Below are positions 10,471-21,889 of a stretch of 64,000 nt of DNA, piece after piece. The DNA is from Prosapia bicincta (Eukaryota; Arthropoda; Insecta; Hemiptera; Cercopidae): assembly GCA_036971475.1 (NCBI GenBank), contig JBAIZL010000003.1:85422042-85486041 (forward strand). The letters are read 5' to 3'. The translations under genes were made by a program, and so were the position numbers. The notes below the pieces were generated by a model, which was not told where the DNA came from, made no database searches, and saw nothing but the letters and a program-made list of their open reading frames with translations. Position 1 is the stretch's first letter; each line of letters begins with the position of its first letter.

Positions 10471-12060
10471 TGGGAATTTAAAAATAGTGTTTGAACTCGT
10501 GGAAAACGATAAAATTGTAATAAAATCACAGTCTAAACATTGTATTATAATTTAAGTAAATTACAACCTGTATTAAAATTTTTAAATACAATTAGCTAAT
10601 GTTCACTACAAAATAACATTCAAAACCATATTTATTATATATATTTTTAAGCTATAAACGTATTATATTATCTTACATAATAACTCATTAGGTTTTAGTA
10701 TAAAAATAGAAATTTCCAAAGTCGGTAACACGTAATCGAATATGATAAAATGCATACAATTCTTGCTTATTAAAATATATCTTATAAATCGCATGACATA
10801 TATATATTTCATAAATTCTGTTTTGTATTTATTAATTGTGTACATATACACAATAAAGGATCGATAAATCGAGGTAGTCGGTAAGATATGGGAATTGTCC
10901 TTCGGATGACCGAAAACTTTGATTACATGGAAAAACTTCTCTTCGCATTAGAAAAATTAGATGTTTTAATAAACCCTAATACAGTACCATAATTAAAAGT
11001 GTACAACATCAGTTTATAGAACTTTATATGGGCATTTATTGAGAGCCTGACTCATTCCCTATACATACCGTACTGATATAAACATTTCTTGAAAGCCTGA
11101 CTCTCTATGACCCCGAGAGAGAGTGTGACTCTGCATGTAGTGTGCGACTGTGATTACGTAATGTAACGTATTTCCTCTACAGGTGGGTTTTGTGTCCTGT
11201 ACCTTACTTATACCCTTATCCATTTGCTCTCCTATAACACTCATACTGGCTGATATCCTTACAACTGTTAAGACATTTAGGTTAGATTTAGGAGAGGTGG
11301 ACTTTGAAAATATTCATACATAAAAGTATGTTTACAGTTATTTTATGTAATAATCCTATACAAAACATTTACAGTCTTTCTTGTTCGTCAAATAAAAATT
11401 CTGAAGTTTTCTCTGCTCAACATTTATATCCTTACAAAATTGTGAGGTGTTCATAAGAACTGTGTAAAGGCAGGACAAAACGCAACTGATAATAATAGTT
11501 AATTTTGTCTTCTGATCTGGGTTTGGAAGAGTTGTCTGATTGTGCCGCTGTCCTTGTTTTCCGATTGACTGATCGTACCGTTTCTATGTATTTGTTCACG
11601 AGGGAAATTTTTTGCTTGACACTGTTTTAGTAGGCAGAATACTATATAGGATAATTACGTTGAACCAATTCATTAATGCTACCATGATTTAAATATACAG
11701 AAAACCTAATACACTGGTCGGTAATTAAAAATGTCGTTCTTTTGAACGCTGTTGAATACCGTTAGTTGCTGTCACTTGTGTTGTCTTGTTAGATGTTTGA
11801 ATTGTAATATTTCTACTTTGTGTGAAAATGTTGCCTTTCTTTGCAAAATTTTGACTTCACTTTAAAACACTTTTAAGACCGCTTTAGTTTGAACAAGCCT
11901 TTACTCAAGCACCTGGTTCATTTGGTTTCCCTAAGGTAACGTTTAGTCAAGTAGTCGCGTCATACGAGAAACATATTTGTAGAAAATATAGTGAGCCAAC
12001 TACCGGTTGTTATATAGCAGCTAGTAGGCAGTTACTCCTAGAGTAAATTCTAAAATGGAG
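10471..12060. other. No gene seen
   Basis: AT-rich to mixed, apparently unique sequence. Short frames at 10,663-10,851 and 11,059-11,244 (minus) have no recognisable features. Slightly GC-richer around 11,080-11,200. Confidence 0.5.
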
Positions 12061-12077
12061 CAACAGCTTACACTTTT

Positions 12078-12183
<106 letters not shown>

Positions 12184-12463
12184 CGTGTTTTATTAAGTCT
12201 GAAAGGTTTTTAAAAATTATTTTAGTTTTACAAACCTTTTTATTAATTAGTAAACATGTAATTTAGAAAAAACTTTTACATAATTTATTTTAACAAAACA
12301 AATTCAATTGATGTACATTCAGCTGGAGTGGAGACGTCTGTTCGATACAGTAGTTAAATTCACACTCAACTTAAAACAGTCTCTCCACCTGCACAATGGA
12401 AAATCTGCGTAAGCAGGAATTTATCCTAGTACGCATTTTATTTAGTAAAGTTCACAATATTAG

Positions 12464-12580
<117 letters not shown>

Positions 12581-12659
12581 TATAGTGATATGTTTACTTG
12601 TAATATATTTAATAAACTAAAAATATTTCAAAAACAAGAATATTTTTATTGCATATACT

Positions 12660-12712
12660 ATTCAAAACTTTTCGCCGATAAAATAGTAACAGCATCTTCA
12701 GGAAAAATAATC
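12660..12712 (-). ncRNA. Hammerhead-like motif, left arm
   Basis: On the minus strand, CTGAAGA (complement of 12,695-12,701) is followed by T, then GCTGTTA pairing with TATCGGC, with one U-U mismatch caused by a change relative to the right arm, and then GAAAA. Helix III would be the diverged palindrome AAGTTT. Weaker than its sister copy at 12,779-12,838. Confidence 0.45.
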
Positions 12713-12778
12713 ATGTAACAAAATATTTTTAGGTACAATTATTATGTAAAATTATTTAGGTAAAAATATTTTATTAGA

Positions 12779-12838
12779 TAATTATTTTCCTGAAGATGCT
12801 GGTACTATTTTATCGGCGAAAAGCTTTGAATAATATAT
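12779..12838 (+). ncRNA. Hammerhead-like motif, right arm
   Basis: CTGAAGA (12,790-12,796) is followed by one extra T, stem II GCTGGTA (12,798-12,804) pairing over seven positions (two of them G-U) with TATCGGC (12,811-12,817), and then GAAAA (12,818-12,822). The next bases form the palindrome AAGCTT, suitable as a minimal helix III in a dimer, with a possible cleavage site after T 12,827. The bases GAA that follow can pair with TTC before CTGAAGA as the start of helix I. The N7 position is A, which hammerheads allow. The extra T between CTGANGA and stem II departs from the textbook core but recurs in the other copies. Confidence 0.55.
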
Positions 12839-12882
12839 GCAATAAAAATATTCTTGTTTTTAAAATATTTTAAATTTATTAA

Positions 12883-12913
<31 letters not shown>

Positions 12914-13079
12914 CAAAGAGAGAGAGACAAGTGCGCGCAACACACATTTTAAGGGAATTACTTTGGAATTCACGTTTGATATTTTTGTTTTAAGATAGCA
13001 TCGTAGGTTCTTATCCTTTCATTTTTTAGGAATTTAACTAAAGTTAAAAAAAAGTTTAACCGCCACAAAAGAATACGAG

Positions 13080-13350
13080 TTGATGAGGTAGGGCTGGGGT
13101 TAGAAATATTGTAATCCATTTAACTTCGGCATGCGTCTTCCCGGATAGCATGTCATAAAGTTATTTATTCTCTCGTGTTTCTTCTGTAAACAATCGTCGA
13201 TTTATAATGAATGCGCCAAGGATATTAGTTCGCCGTTGGTTTGCTTTATTGTCTCCTTATTTTCATTATTGATCTTATTTGTTTAATTTGAATAGACGTA
13301 AATACGCTAAGAACGGGCAGAAACATTTGTCCAGTGTTGGTTGATTACAG
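13080..13350. other. Single-copy GC-balanced island
   Basis: Unique sequence with balanced composition and several CpGs between AT-rich flanks. No frame or motif identifies it. Candidate conserved non-coding element. Confidence 0.25.
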
Positions 13351-14290
13351 TTTATAACGGGATACGAATTTTTTAATTACCTTTAATCCTGAATCCTGTT
13401 TTGCCGTGGTCTTGAATGATAAAGGCTTCACTACCAATAGCAACAATCCTGTTGTGTTGAATAAGATTTAAATAGCAGCCCACTATAGCTCTGTAAATAG
13501 AGTCCCTAAAAATTGTTTTTACAATTTGCTTACAATTACGGAATTAATACAAACAATATACCTTGTGCGTATACATTTTAAACTTGTAATCGACTTAGTA
13601 ATTATGAATAAACAATAAAGCAGTCATGTAAACAAATATTTTTAAAGTAAATTCCTACATAGGTCAGCAAAGAATAAATTTATTTGAGTCAACTTTTTAT
13701 TAAATAATTACAATTAGTGTAAATAAAGTAGCATAACATTAAATTAGATCTTTTGTGGAATATTATATTATCCCTCATGTTAAACCAGATGGGATGAAAT
13801 AACTATATTGCATATCTTTCGCCTTTTGTGAAAAGTTTTTCTCGCATATAAAACTAAAATTATTTCATTTAATTGAATTAAGGAATTAATATTTGAATAA
13901 AATTGTGTATGAACTTCAAATGTCATCCAAGACAAGTTTAAAATAATGTATTTGAACTTGAGCGGATGAATAAAAGGTATTTTAACGATTGAAAATTTGC
14001 ATAAGATGTATGAGTATGTACTAATTGAAGGAATACAAAAAAACCCTTAAAATACTAAACATAATGAACATATTAGCATCACACTAAAACGTAGCGTACA
14101 TATCATACAAAAATACAGAATATATTAAAACCAGCAGAAATATGACAACGTTGCAATTGCATTTACAACTGTCGATCTCCTCATTTGTAATGATGACAGA
14201 AACGTCCATGCCAGACTGAGAATGACTTTGACCAAAGAAAGAAATTAGCATTTTTTTGTTTGTTATTTTTTTTTTGAGTAAACCTACGTA
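13351..14290. other. No gene seen, family C fragment inside
   Basis: AT-rich, mostly unique. At 13,786-13,852 the minus strand carries a fragment of dispersed family C: AACTTTTCACAAAAGGCG and the CATCCCAT block, matching 44,415-44,465. The rest shows nothing recognisable. Confidence 0.55.
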
Positions 14291-14384
14291 CGTGTATTTG
14301 TTTGTGTGCGTGTGTGTGAGTGTGTGTGTTTTTTTGTGCGTGTGTCTGCGTGCGCGCGAGTGTGTGTGTGCGTTAGCGCGTGTA
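14291..14384. repeat. Imperfect GT-rich microsatellite
   Basis: GT repeats are interrupted by GC, GA and a T run. The overlapping 122-codon minus frame (14,452-14,084) reads RAHTHKKTHTLTHTHT through it and is an artefact. Confidence 0.9.
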
Positions 14385-14870
14385 AAATAGCCCGGTATTT
14401 GATTTTTGTGTAGAATATTCAATTTTGCAATTTTAAAAGCTGTAAGCATCATACGATGCAGTAAAGTACTAGTATAACGTTTGAGTAAGGGAACTTAGAA
14501 ATCCGTTCAATTGACTTCGTAATCTATAATCTGTTAGTGTAATTTCGGTTGAAATATGCTCTTTCTACCATTTATAAGTTAGGTGCTTAATATGAAATCT
14601 CAGTTTTATTATTGTATTGCGCCAAAGAGAATTTTAGCAGTTGTATATTCAGATAAATGTTTGTGTAATTAATTAGTTGTAATGTAAAAAAATAATTGTT
14701 ATTCTTAACAGGTGAAAATTAATTTATAAAATACTACTTCGGCAAATCTTTCTACTCATTTGTGGTACTGAGCCAAAAGCAAGGAATGAACTGTTAGCTT
14801 TCTCCGAGATCAAAGAACGTCTCGTAAATATTATCACGAAATAAACGGTTGGTAGATCAATTATTTATAC
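14385..14870. other. No gene seen
   Basis: AT-rich unique sequence without supported features. Confidence 0.45.
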
Positions 14871-14876
14871 TTTATT

Positions 14877-15142
14877 CCAATAAAATGACGACGCTTTCAC
14901 AGCTATTTTGCAATTCTATTCAGACCTAAGTTACAAAGTATGAAGTTTCGTCTGCAGCGAAAGCAGAAGCACTTGTCAATCTTGATCGAAGGCAGGATAT
15001 ATTTCCATTTCCGATCCACCTCTAAACAAAACTCTTCAACAAATGTTCTAGCCTTCTTCGCAGACCTAGCCTCATAGTTCGTAACTTATTGTCTGTAGAG
15101 GCCCTGAAAGTAGCTGTAGAAACGAAAGCGTTTCTATTGGAC
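14877..15142. repeat. Degenerate fold-back, PLE-like
   Basis: The complement of 14,877-14,942 and the top strand of 15,073-15,142 share the order GTAACTTA, GTCTG, CCTGAA or TCTGAA, TAGCTGT, GAAAGCGT and CTATTGG or TTATTGG. They are therefore old inverted copies about 130 bp apart. The shared CTGAA...GAAAGCG layout resembles the hammerhead-like PLE ends elsewhere in the window, but the core is decayed in both arms. Confidence 0.5.
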
Positions 15143-15389
15143 AATTGACTCATCATCTATCAACCATGTATTCTTGATAATAAAACTTGTGAGTGAAGAC
15201 AAAAAAAGAATTCCTAGATACAGTTTGATATTATAGAGGTGATATAAAACAATTTTTCTACCTAATGGTTTACTTTTATGAAAGTTTAAACAAAATGTAT
15301 GTTTTTTGAATTTTTTATGTTTTTTGTTTGTAATCAGTGCGTATATGTTTTGAAATAATCATTTAAAATCGTAATACTTGGATCACATG
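15143..15389. other. No gene seen
   Basis: Short AT-rich spacer without supported features. Confidence 0.4.
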
Positions 15390-15695
15390 TTGTGCAATGT
15401 TTCTCGTTTATAAACATGAGGGTTGAAACAAATATTTATTTTCGCGAGATTTAACGTTGGCTTTGGGGGTGTTTTTGTCACATTACTCGCCCACATTTGT
15501 TGACAAATGTTTTTATTTTCGTCGTTTTTGTATCCTGTCACTGCAGATGGGCTTTGTACGTGATGTTGGCTTTTCCATCAGATTGTGAAACTATATGCAG
15601 GTGTTGGATTCCACACGAGTTGAAATAGGAGCTTTCATCACCCAATAGGAAACAGCTGCCTTAATATGCATGGCCACCCTGTATACCGGTTGTTA
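15390..15695 (+). repeat. Dispersed repeat family D, copy 1
   Basis: It matches the minus strand of 21,890-22,215. Shared blocks are GTTTCTCGTTT at the left, CGAGATTTAACGTT, TTTGTTGACAAATG (a short palindrome), and a long nearly identical core from GTATCCTGTCACTGCAG to TTTTCCATCAGATT. The pyrimidine-rich CTGTCACTGCAG before ATGGGC resembles a splice acceptor. The copy ends near GGCCACCCTGTATAC at 15,671-15,685. No protein family recognised. Confidence 0.8.
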
Positions 15696-15747
15696 GAATG
15701 TTGAACCAGTATATTTTCTGGTATAACCTCATATTGATAATAATTGC

Positions 15748-15901
<154 letters not shown>

Positions 15902-15904
15902 ACA

Positions 15905-16285
15905 ATTTTATGTGACCGGTATTCATGGAATTAAGATAATCTCTCCATTGAACTTGTCACCTATGATTTCTGCCTCGATCATGTTGGGCGTCAGTTTTAT
16001 TTTGGTTAGTCTGGTTCCATTGCACAGCTGTGGTTGATTCGAATTTCGCAAGAATATTATCGGCGATCCTACTTTTGATATCAATAAGTGTGGTAGCAAT
16101 AACTGTACAAAGAATTTAACAATTATAAACAATTTTAAAATGGTTAATAATGTATTCGTATTCTTACATATAATGTTTATATTTTTCAAAATTAATTTAA
16201 GTATCCTAATATATATATATACATTTTATATTTAGATTTATCGGAGGCTGTACACTGAACCATCGTAAACCTCTTAAGCGGAGCC
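15905..16285. other. No gene seen
   Basis: Mixed composition. An 88-codon minus frame (16,189-15,923) lacks recognisable features and most likely occurs by chance. Confidence 0.45.
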
Positions 16286-16289
16286 CTTG

Positions 16290-16668
16290 TGGATAGCACT
16301 ACACCAGAGTTTTCCAACGTACAAAGGGAGAAGGGGGTTACACTCAATCTTTGGGTCAAACCGTGGGCTAAACATATGTGTGGTGCAAGGTCGGAGAAAT
16401 CTATTTATAGGGGAGTATGGAATTATAATTACTGCCCGTGAGGGAAGTTTTTTTAAAATTAGATACAAAATGGTGCATCTAATTGGGGCTCTTAGATTGT
16501 TTCAGCTAACCGAAATACTCATGCAATTTTGTATAACTTTATTAAATAACCATTTCTTTCTAAGTTTGAAAAACTATTGGCGGGGCAGACAGGCGGGGGG
16601 ACAGACCGCACAGAATAGCTCTTTGGGCCACATGCAGGCCCCAGGCCGACGGTTGGACAACCCTGATC
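16290..16668. mobile_element. hAT-like non-autonomous element (tentative)
   Basis: The right edge reads CGACGGTTGGACAACCCTG at 16,648-16,666, which resembles the CAGGGGTTGTCCAACC-type inverted end of many hAT elements. It is preceded by the GGGCCACATGCAGGCC block typical of such ends. The left edge, CAGAGTTTTCCAACG at 16,304-16,318, is a poor partner. A 181-codon frame (16,287-16,832) runs across the element into a TA microsatellite and has no domain. Confidence 0.4.
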
Positions 16669-18170
16669 AACACCAAACTTCACAGGAACCATCCTTGGAA
16701 TATGTTAAACAAACCCTTCAATTTCATCAACTTCTGTTCCGCAGCTTAGACGTCTGTAACGTACGTACACACATACAAACATTCATATATATATACATAT
16801 ACATATACATATATATGCTCACTTATTATTAGTCAATCTTACATTTTTCCAGTGAAGCTTAAGATCTACTAAGTTTTAATTGATCAAAGTCTGAATTATT
16901 TTCTGATCGTAGTTTAGAAAAGTCCTTAGAAATTTACTTGTTAAATTATAAGACTTACTTTAGTCGCACGACAAATCTTGAGTTTTACTAAAAAGGCACT
17001 GCAAATGCTACCTAACCTAACCTCAAGGGGTGTTCTAGTTACTAGCGTGAAAATGATTAGGTGATAATAATTTTTTTTATTCCCATAATGAAAATTTACC
17101 GAACGTCATTGGTGGTACCGCCGCCGGTAGGAGGGTTGGTTCCCGAAATGTCCACTAAACAAGAACTTGGAATAACCTCGTTCAAACAGAATATTTATTA
17201 ATGACCCTCTTTGGGTTGTGGACGTTATACGTGTACATAGGTACGAGGATGTAAGGGACCTGATTTATTTAAAAACAATTAAACTAAAACAATTACCTGG
17301 GGTTATTAGCCTAACTTTTGAACCTTGGTAGAAAAAATACTAGGTTTCGTGTAAAACAATTTCTACATAGTTTTTCTGTAATTATTTTATGCAAATATTT
17401 ATTTTACTATGCAATGTTTTATTTATAGTTCTGTACAAGGTTGTTATTAATATTACAATTGCATTGTTCAATTACCATCTAGCTTCAGAAACATTATCTC
17501 TCGCAATGGTTTATTTATCAAATATCTAGATGTTAGAATTAATTTCTTATTGATTAATAATTTTAATACAGACGTACATAAGTTAAAAAGGTATATAAAA
17601 TTTGTTCGTCTTCACATTGGATGGTATGTAGGACCTTTCAGTGGTTTAAGATGCAGTCTAACACGAAAAAGAACGATTTCAAATAGTGTTGTATACATCT
17701 GTAAAAATAAATGAAACTATCAAGTTAAATTATTACAACAATTAAGGCTCTGGAAGAGAATTCTGGAGTCGTACGGTTGGAATATCAACTCGTAGTATCT
17801 ATTTGTTCTATAATTCGACTCACGTACTTAAAACGCAATGCAATAGTTTTGGATATAAGCCCCAAACGGAGACTCAGATATATTATTCAAGAAAGTAAAA
17901 TCTTAGTGAACTGTATTGCCTTTGAAATAGAAAAAGTTATTTTAAATGGCAATTTACACAAGCATTTTTTGACATGACTTTTCAGGTTACGTTAATATAA
18001 TTGAGTAAATTACTTTACAACTATTTTTGTACTGTAAGTTGCTTTACCTGAGTTCGTGTAGATGGTTTGTCCTGTATCGTTTAACGAATATAAAAGATAT
18101 AAATTAGAATGCTTGAATAATATAGACAATTTTATTAGTCTTGGTTTCATGTTCGGCAGAACGATCCGGT
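16669..18170. other. No gene seen
   Basis: AT-rich with a TA/CA microsatellite at 16,783-16,815, a CCTAACCTAACC run near 17,009-17,021 and a GC-richer patch at 17,100-17,260 that could be an old repeat end. The 66-codon frame at 17,777-17,977 is unremarkable. Confidence 0.45.
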
Positions 18171-18600
18171 GACTTGTCAGGTTCTGAACGTTTCCAGGTA
18201 AGAAAAATGAAGCGGTAGCAAGACGGGTGCTGCAGGAGCCACAAGGGGCTCCGGCTGGGTTAGAGGGCTGTCCTGGCCTTTTTGGGCTAGGGGCGTCCAT
18301 CCTCTCGTTTCTTTTGCGAGGGATATACCCTGGCTTTAGGAACGGGGTGTGTCAAGATATTTATCTAACGGACCTGCAGAGTGCTGCTCCCTTGTAGCGG
18401 TAATGGGTACTAAGATTTTACTTTTACTTTATTGCCTGAGTGTTAAGGAAACTTATACTAAACGTTACTTGACAGCCTTACATTTACCCAAATCTGATAG
18501 TAAAGCCCGGAATAATCATCTCCCACGTATAAAAGACTTACATCCACCAAGGCATATTAGAAAATTCTACTTTTTCAATTGTGCTGGTTTTTAAAGTAAA
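18171..18600. other. GC-rich insert of unknown origin
   Basis: A sharply GC-richer block, strongest at 18,225-18,410. It is covered by a 96-codon minus frame (18,300-18,010; MDAPSPKRPGQPSNPAG) and an 81-codon plus frame (18,349-18,594), neither with a recognisable domain. The contrast with its flanks suggests an inserted element, perhaps the 5' part of a retroelement, but no diagnostic motif is seen. Confidence 0.3.
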
Positions 18601-18803
18601 ATATATGTTAATATATGCAGAAAAACTATATATGTAGATGAAATTAATTTCTACATTCCAAAAAGACACAAAGGATAGTTTTAATCATCCGTTTTATGAG
18701 TGGTATTGAAAGATGTTATATTGCCTACACTGCCCCGTGTTGATTTTATAAATTCTGATGAGAAACCATAATAAGTAAGTTATCACAAAGCTACCCACGC
18801 ATA

Positions 18804-18806
<3 letters not shown>

Positions 18807-18856
<50 letters not shown>
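18807..18856. repeat. (TA)n microsatellite
   Basis: A 50-bp TA tract directly left of the PLE-like end at 18,857. Confidence 0.98.
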
Positions 18857-18858
<2 letters not shown>

Positions 18859-18995
18859 GTGGTGATACTTTGTCTTGTAATATAACAAATATTCCAAGTA
18901 CAAGAATTTTTTAAATTTATATATTTATCAAAGCTTTTCGCTAATATACTCGTATATTAGTATCTTTGGGAAAAATAAATGACAGAAACATTTCT
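18857..18995 (-). mobile_element. Solitary PLE-like end
   Basis: After the TA tract the order GTGGTGATA, CTTGTAATATA, ACAAGAAT, TATCAAAGCTTTTCGC matches the PLE-like ends at 12,577 and 56,642, though more diverged. It ends near GGGAAAAATAAAT and is soon followed by a GT tract. Only one arm is present. Confidence 0.6.
18920..18972 (-). ncRNA. Decayed hammerhead-like motif, strong stem II
   Basis: On the minus strand the core is degraded (CCAAAGA instead of CTGAAGA), but stem II is a perfect 9-bp helix of CTAATATAC and GTATATTAG (complement of 18,941-18,949 and 18,952-18,960) with a two-base loop. It is followed by C, GAAAA and the palindrome AAGCTT. The stem sequence differs wholly from the other copies yet still pairs. 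Confidence 0.4.
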
Positions 18996-19020
18996 TTAAC
19001 TCAAATATTTTTATTCAAAT

Positions 19021-19050
19021 GTGTGTGTGTGTGTGTGTGTGTGTTTGTGT

Positions 19051-19114
<64 letters not shown>

Positions 19115-19128
19115 GTGCGAGTGTGTTC
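19021..19128. repeat. (GT)n microsatellite
   Basis: About 108 bp of GT with few interruptions. Confidence 0.98.
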
Positions 19129-19469
19129 GTTTTGAACATATTTTTAAAACAACGTGCCCACTAGCTCTTTTCCATTTGTATAAACATCATAAACAAAAAA
19201 ATGAAATGAGTTAGGGGGCAGATTTTTTGAATAGCATGGCTAAAAATAATGTTTTTTAGAAACGTTTAAAGTATGATTTATGCATAAACTAGTGGGATAT
19301 TACGAAATATGTTAAACAAAAGTCTGGTCCGTTATTTCTTTTGTTAATATGCTACACTTGTTCAATTTGAAGATAGATTTAAATATTTCTAATGTAGTTT
19401 TCTTTGTAGTACAGAAAAAAATTTGTTTTATTGTTTTTAAAATAGAATTTTTAAATTCAATTTGCAATG
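19129..19469. other. No gene seen
   Basis: AT-rich spacer without supported features. Confidence 0.45.
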
Positions 19470-19935
19470 TATAAGCACCCTGTCCCTGAAGTTCCGTCCG
19501 GGGACATGCTTTAATCGGGGCATCGACGAATTAAGTACACTTTCGTGTTTTTGGGAGTTACCAAATGAAATATTCGCTAAGTTGTTACTGCATGCTGAAA
19601 TAGCGTAACTTCGTGTACCGGGGGAATAAAACAGGTCTGCGTGTCCCGTTGCCGTCCGACTGGGGAACTGAGGTAATTTATTTCGGACACGGCCGATTCT
19701 GTGAGTGATTTTAGTTTATAATGGAAGTTGTGTGATTATACCGCATCGCATAGAAGGTCGGTGTGCTATTGGAAAGGCCTAGGCTGTACAGACACTGTGA
19801 CAAACGCAATATATTTGCTACGTTCCGAAAGCGAAGAGGAAATTCGCCTTGAGGTTCTAAAAACGTTATTATTACAGAATTTTAAGAGATCACAATACCT
19901 AACAACGATATTTCCCTGTCGTACCTAGTATTGTC
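19470..19935. other. Single-copy GC-balanced island
   Basis: The largest non-repetitive, CpG-containing block on the left half (for example 19,485-19,700). A 66-codon plus frame (19,728-19,928) includes LLRSESEEEIRLEVLKTLLLQNF, which is plausibly helical but matches no family I know. Candidate exon or regulatory element. Confidence 0.3.
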
Positions 19936-19979
19936 AAATTCGGCGCGTTTAGGATAGCTTCCATTCCAACTAGTCTGCC

Positions 19980-21249
19980 AAAATACACACACACTCTCTC
20001 TCTCTCTACGTATTCCGTTAACTATTTGTGTTTGATTAAGAGAATGTCACGTAATATACACAGTATACTATCGACATCGCATCCAACAGACCAAACTACA
20101 TGCTCTCTCTCTCTTCCTCTCCTTCTTTCTCTCTTCATCTCCATCTCTACGTAGCTACGTATTGCTTTTCACATTTGTATTTGATTAGAAGAATGCCACC
20201 TAATGTACACTGTATACTACGTCGCATCCAACAGACCAAACTACACACACTCTCTCTCTCTCTCTCTCTCTCTTCCTCTCCTTCTCTCTCTCTTCATCTC
20301 CATCTCTACGTAGCTACGTATTGCTTTTAGCATTTGTATTTGATTAGAAGAATGCCACGTAATGTACACTGTATACTACGTCGCATCCAACAGACCAAAC
20401 TACATGCTCTCTCTCTTCCTCTCTTTCTCTCTCTCTTCATCTCCATCTCTACGTAGCTACGTATTGCTTTTAGCATTTGTATTTGATTAGAAAAATGCCA
20501 CGTAATGTACACTGTATACTACGTCGCATCCAACAGACCAAACTACACACACTCTCTCTCTCTCTCTTCCTCTCCTTCTCTCCTTCTTCATCTCCATCTC
20601 TACGTAGCTACGTATTGCTTTTAGCATTTGTATTTGATTAGAAGAATGCCACCTAATGTACACTGTATACTACGTCGCATCCAACAGACCAAACTACATG
20701 CTCTCTCTCTTCCTCTCTTTCTCTCTCTCTTCATCTCCATCTCTACGTAGCTACGTATTGCTTTTAGCATTTGTATTTGATTAGAAAAATGCCACGTAAT
20801 GTACACTGTATACTACGTCGCATCCAACAGACCAAACTACATGCTCTCTCTCTCTTCCTCTCTTTCTCTCTCTCTTCATCTCCATCTCTACGTAGCTACG
20901 TATTGCTTTTAGCATTTGTATTTGATTAGAAGAATGCCACGTAATGTACACTGTATACTACGTCGCATCCAACAGACCAAACTACATTCTCTCCCTCATC
21001 TCGTTTCTCTCTCTTTCCCTCACTCTCTACGTAGCTACGTATTGTGTGGAGCATTTGTAATTGATTAAGGGAATGCCACGTGACGTAAACAATATACTAC
21101 TAACGTTGCATATAAAAGAACGTATCACATACTCTCCCCCTCTTTCTTTCTCTCTAGGTATCACGTGGAGGATTTGTGATTGATTAAGAATATGACACGT
21201 GATGTTAACAGTATATTACCGACATAGCATCTAACAGGCTAACCTACAT

Positions 21250-21280
<31 letters not shown>

Positions 21281-21345
21281 TCTATGTAGCTACGTATTGC
21301 GTGTAGCATTTGTGATTGATTACGAATGTGACACGTGATGTACAC
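19980..21345. repeat. ~145-bp satellite with variable (CT)n
   Basis: The 12-bp palindrome ACGTAGCTACGT recurs at 20149, 20308, 20451, 20602, 20743, 20890 and 21030. Spacings of 159, 143, 151, 141, 147 and 140 bp vary because each unit carries a CT tract of different length. The constant part includes GCATTTGTATTTGATTAGAA, CACTGTATACTACGTCGCATCC and AACAGACCAAACTACA-type segments. Edge copies at both ends are diverged. Alternate units differ in the tail (TACATGCTCTC versus TACACACACTC), hinting at a two-unit higher order between 20,100 and 20,700. Confidence 0.95.
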
Positions 21346-21349
21346 AATA

Positions 21350-21885
21350 CATAAAAACTTCTGCTTCCTATCCTAATATAATATATCCTATTCTGCAATG
21401 ACGTGTTAGGTTTGTTCTCTTTCTATAGTCTACTTTCCGTTTCAACGAATCACAAAGTTTGAGATTGCACCAGGCTGTCTCGTTTAAACAAATTCAAACC
21501 ACACTAAACACGTGTTGTTCCAAACGTTATTTAAAAGAAAATATCCAAGCAAACATTTTCTTCTATTTTCACGCCATGTATAATTTAAAAACAAACCCAT
21601 GTCAAATGTTACAAGTTTTTTAATATGTTACAAACCTAGTATTTAGCAAATAAATGTATGAAGATTGTAAGAACAGAGTGTGACGTTTACCATTGAAAGG
21701 TGGTAAATCTCATTGGAAAATTTACTAATAATTTAGTTATTACAGTAGCAATTATAAACAAAGTAGAACTCTACTTTCAATAAAAATATCCCCATAATTG
21801 TTATAGTAAACAAACACTCTCAACGCTATGTACACGGCAATTACTGTCAGAAAATATTCTTATGAAGATTATGACGGCGCTTTAT
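21350..21885. other. No gene seen
   Basis: AT-rich unique-looking sequence without supported features. Confidence 0.45.
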
Positions 21886-21889
21886 AAGC

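Noticed and set aside
14084..14452. 122-codon minus frame
   Set aside because: The central part is an imperfect GT tract, and the flanks carry no recognisable domain.
16287..16832. 181-codon frame as a gene
   Set aside because: It crosses a hAT-like end and ends in a TA microsatellite. No domain is visible.
17009..17021. CCTAACCTAACC as a telomeric array
   Set aside because: Only two to three units, interior, with no extended TTAGG array.
20100..20806. Repeated 61-76-codon frames (SLSLSSSPSLSLHLHLYVATYCF and the complement)
   Set aside because: Translations of the ~145-bp satellite. The frame depends on the CT tract length.
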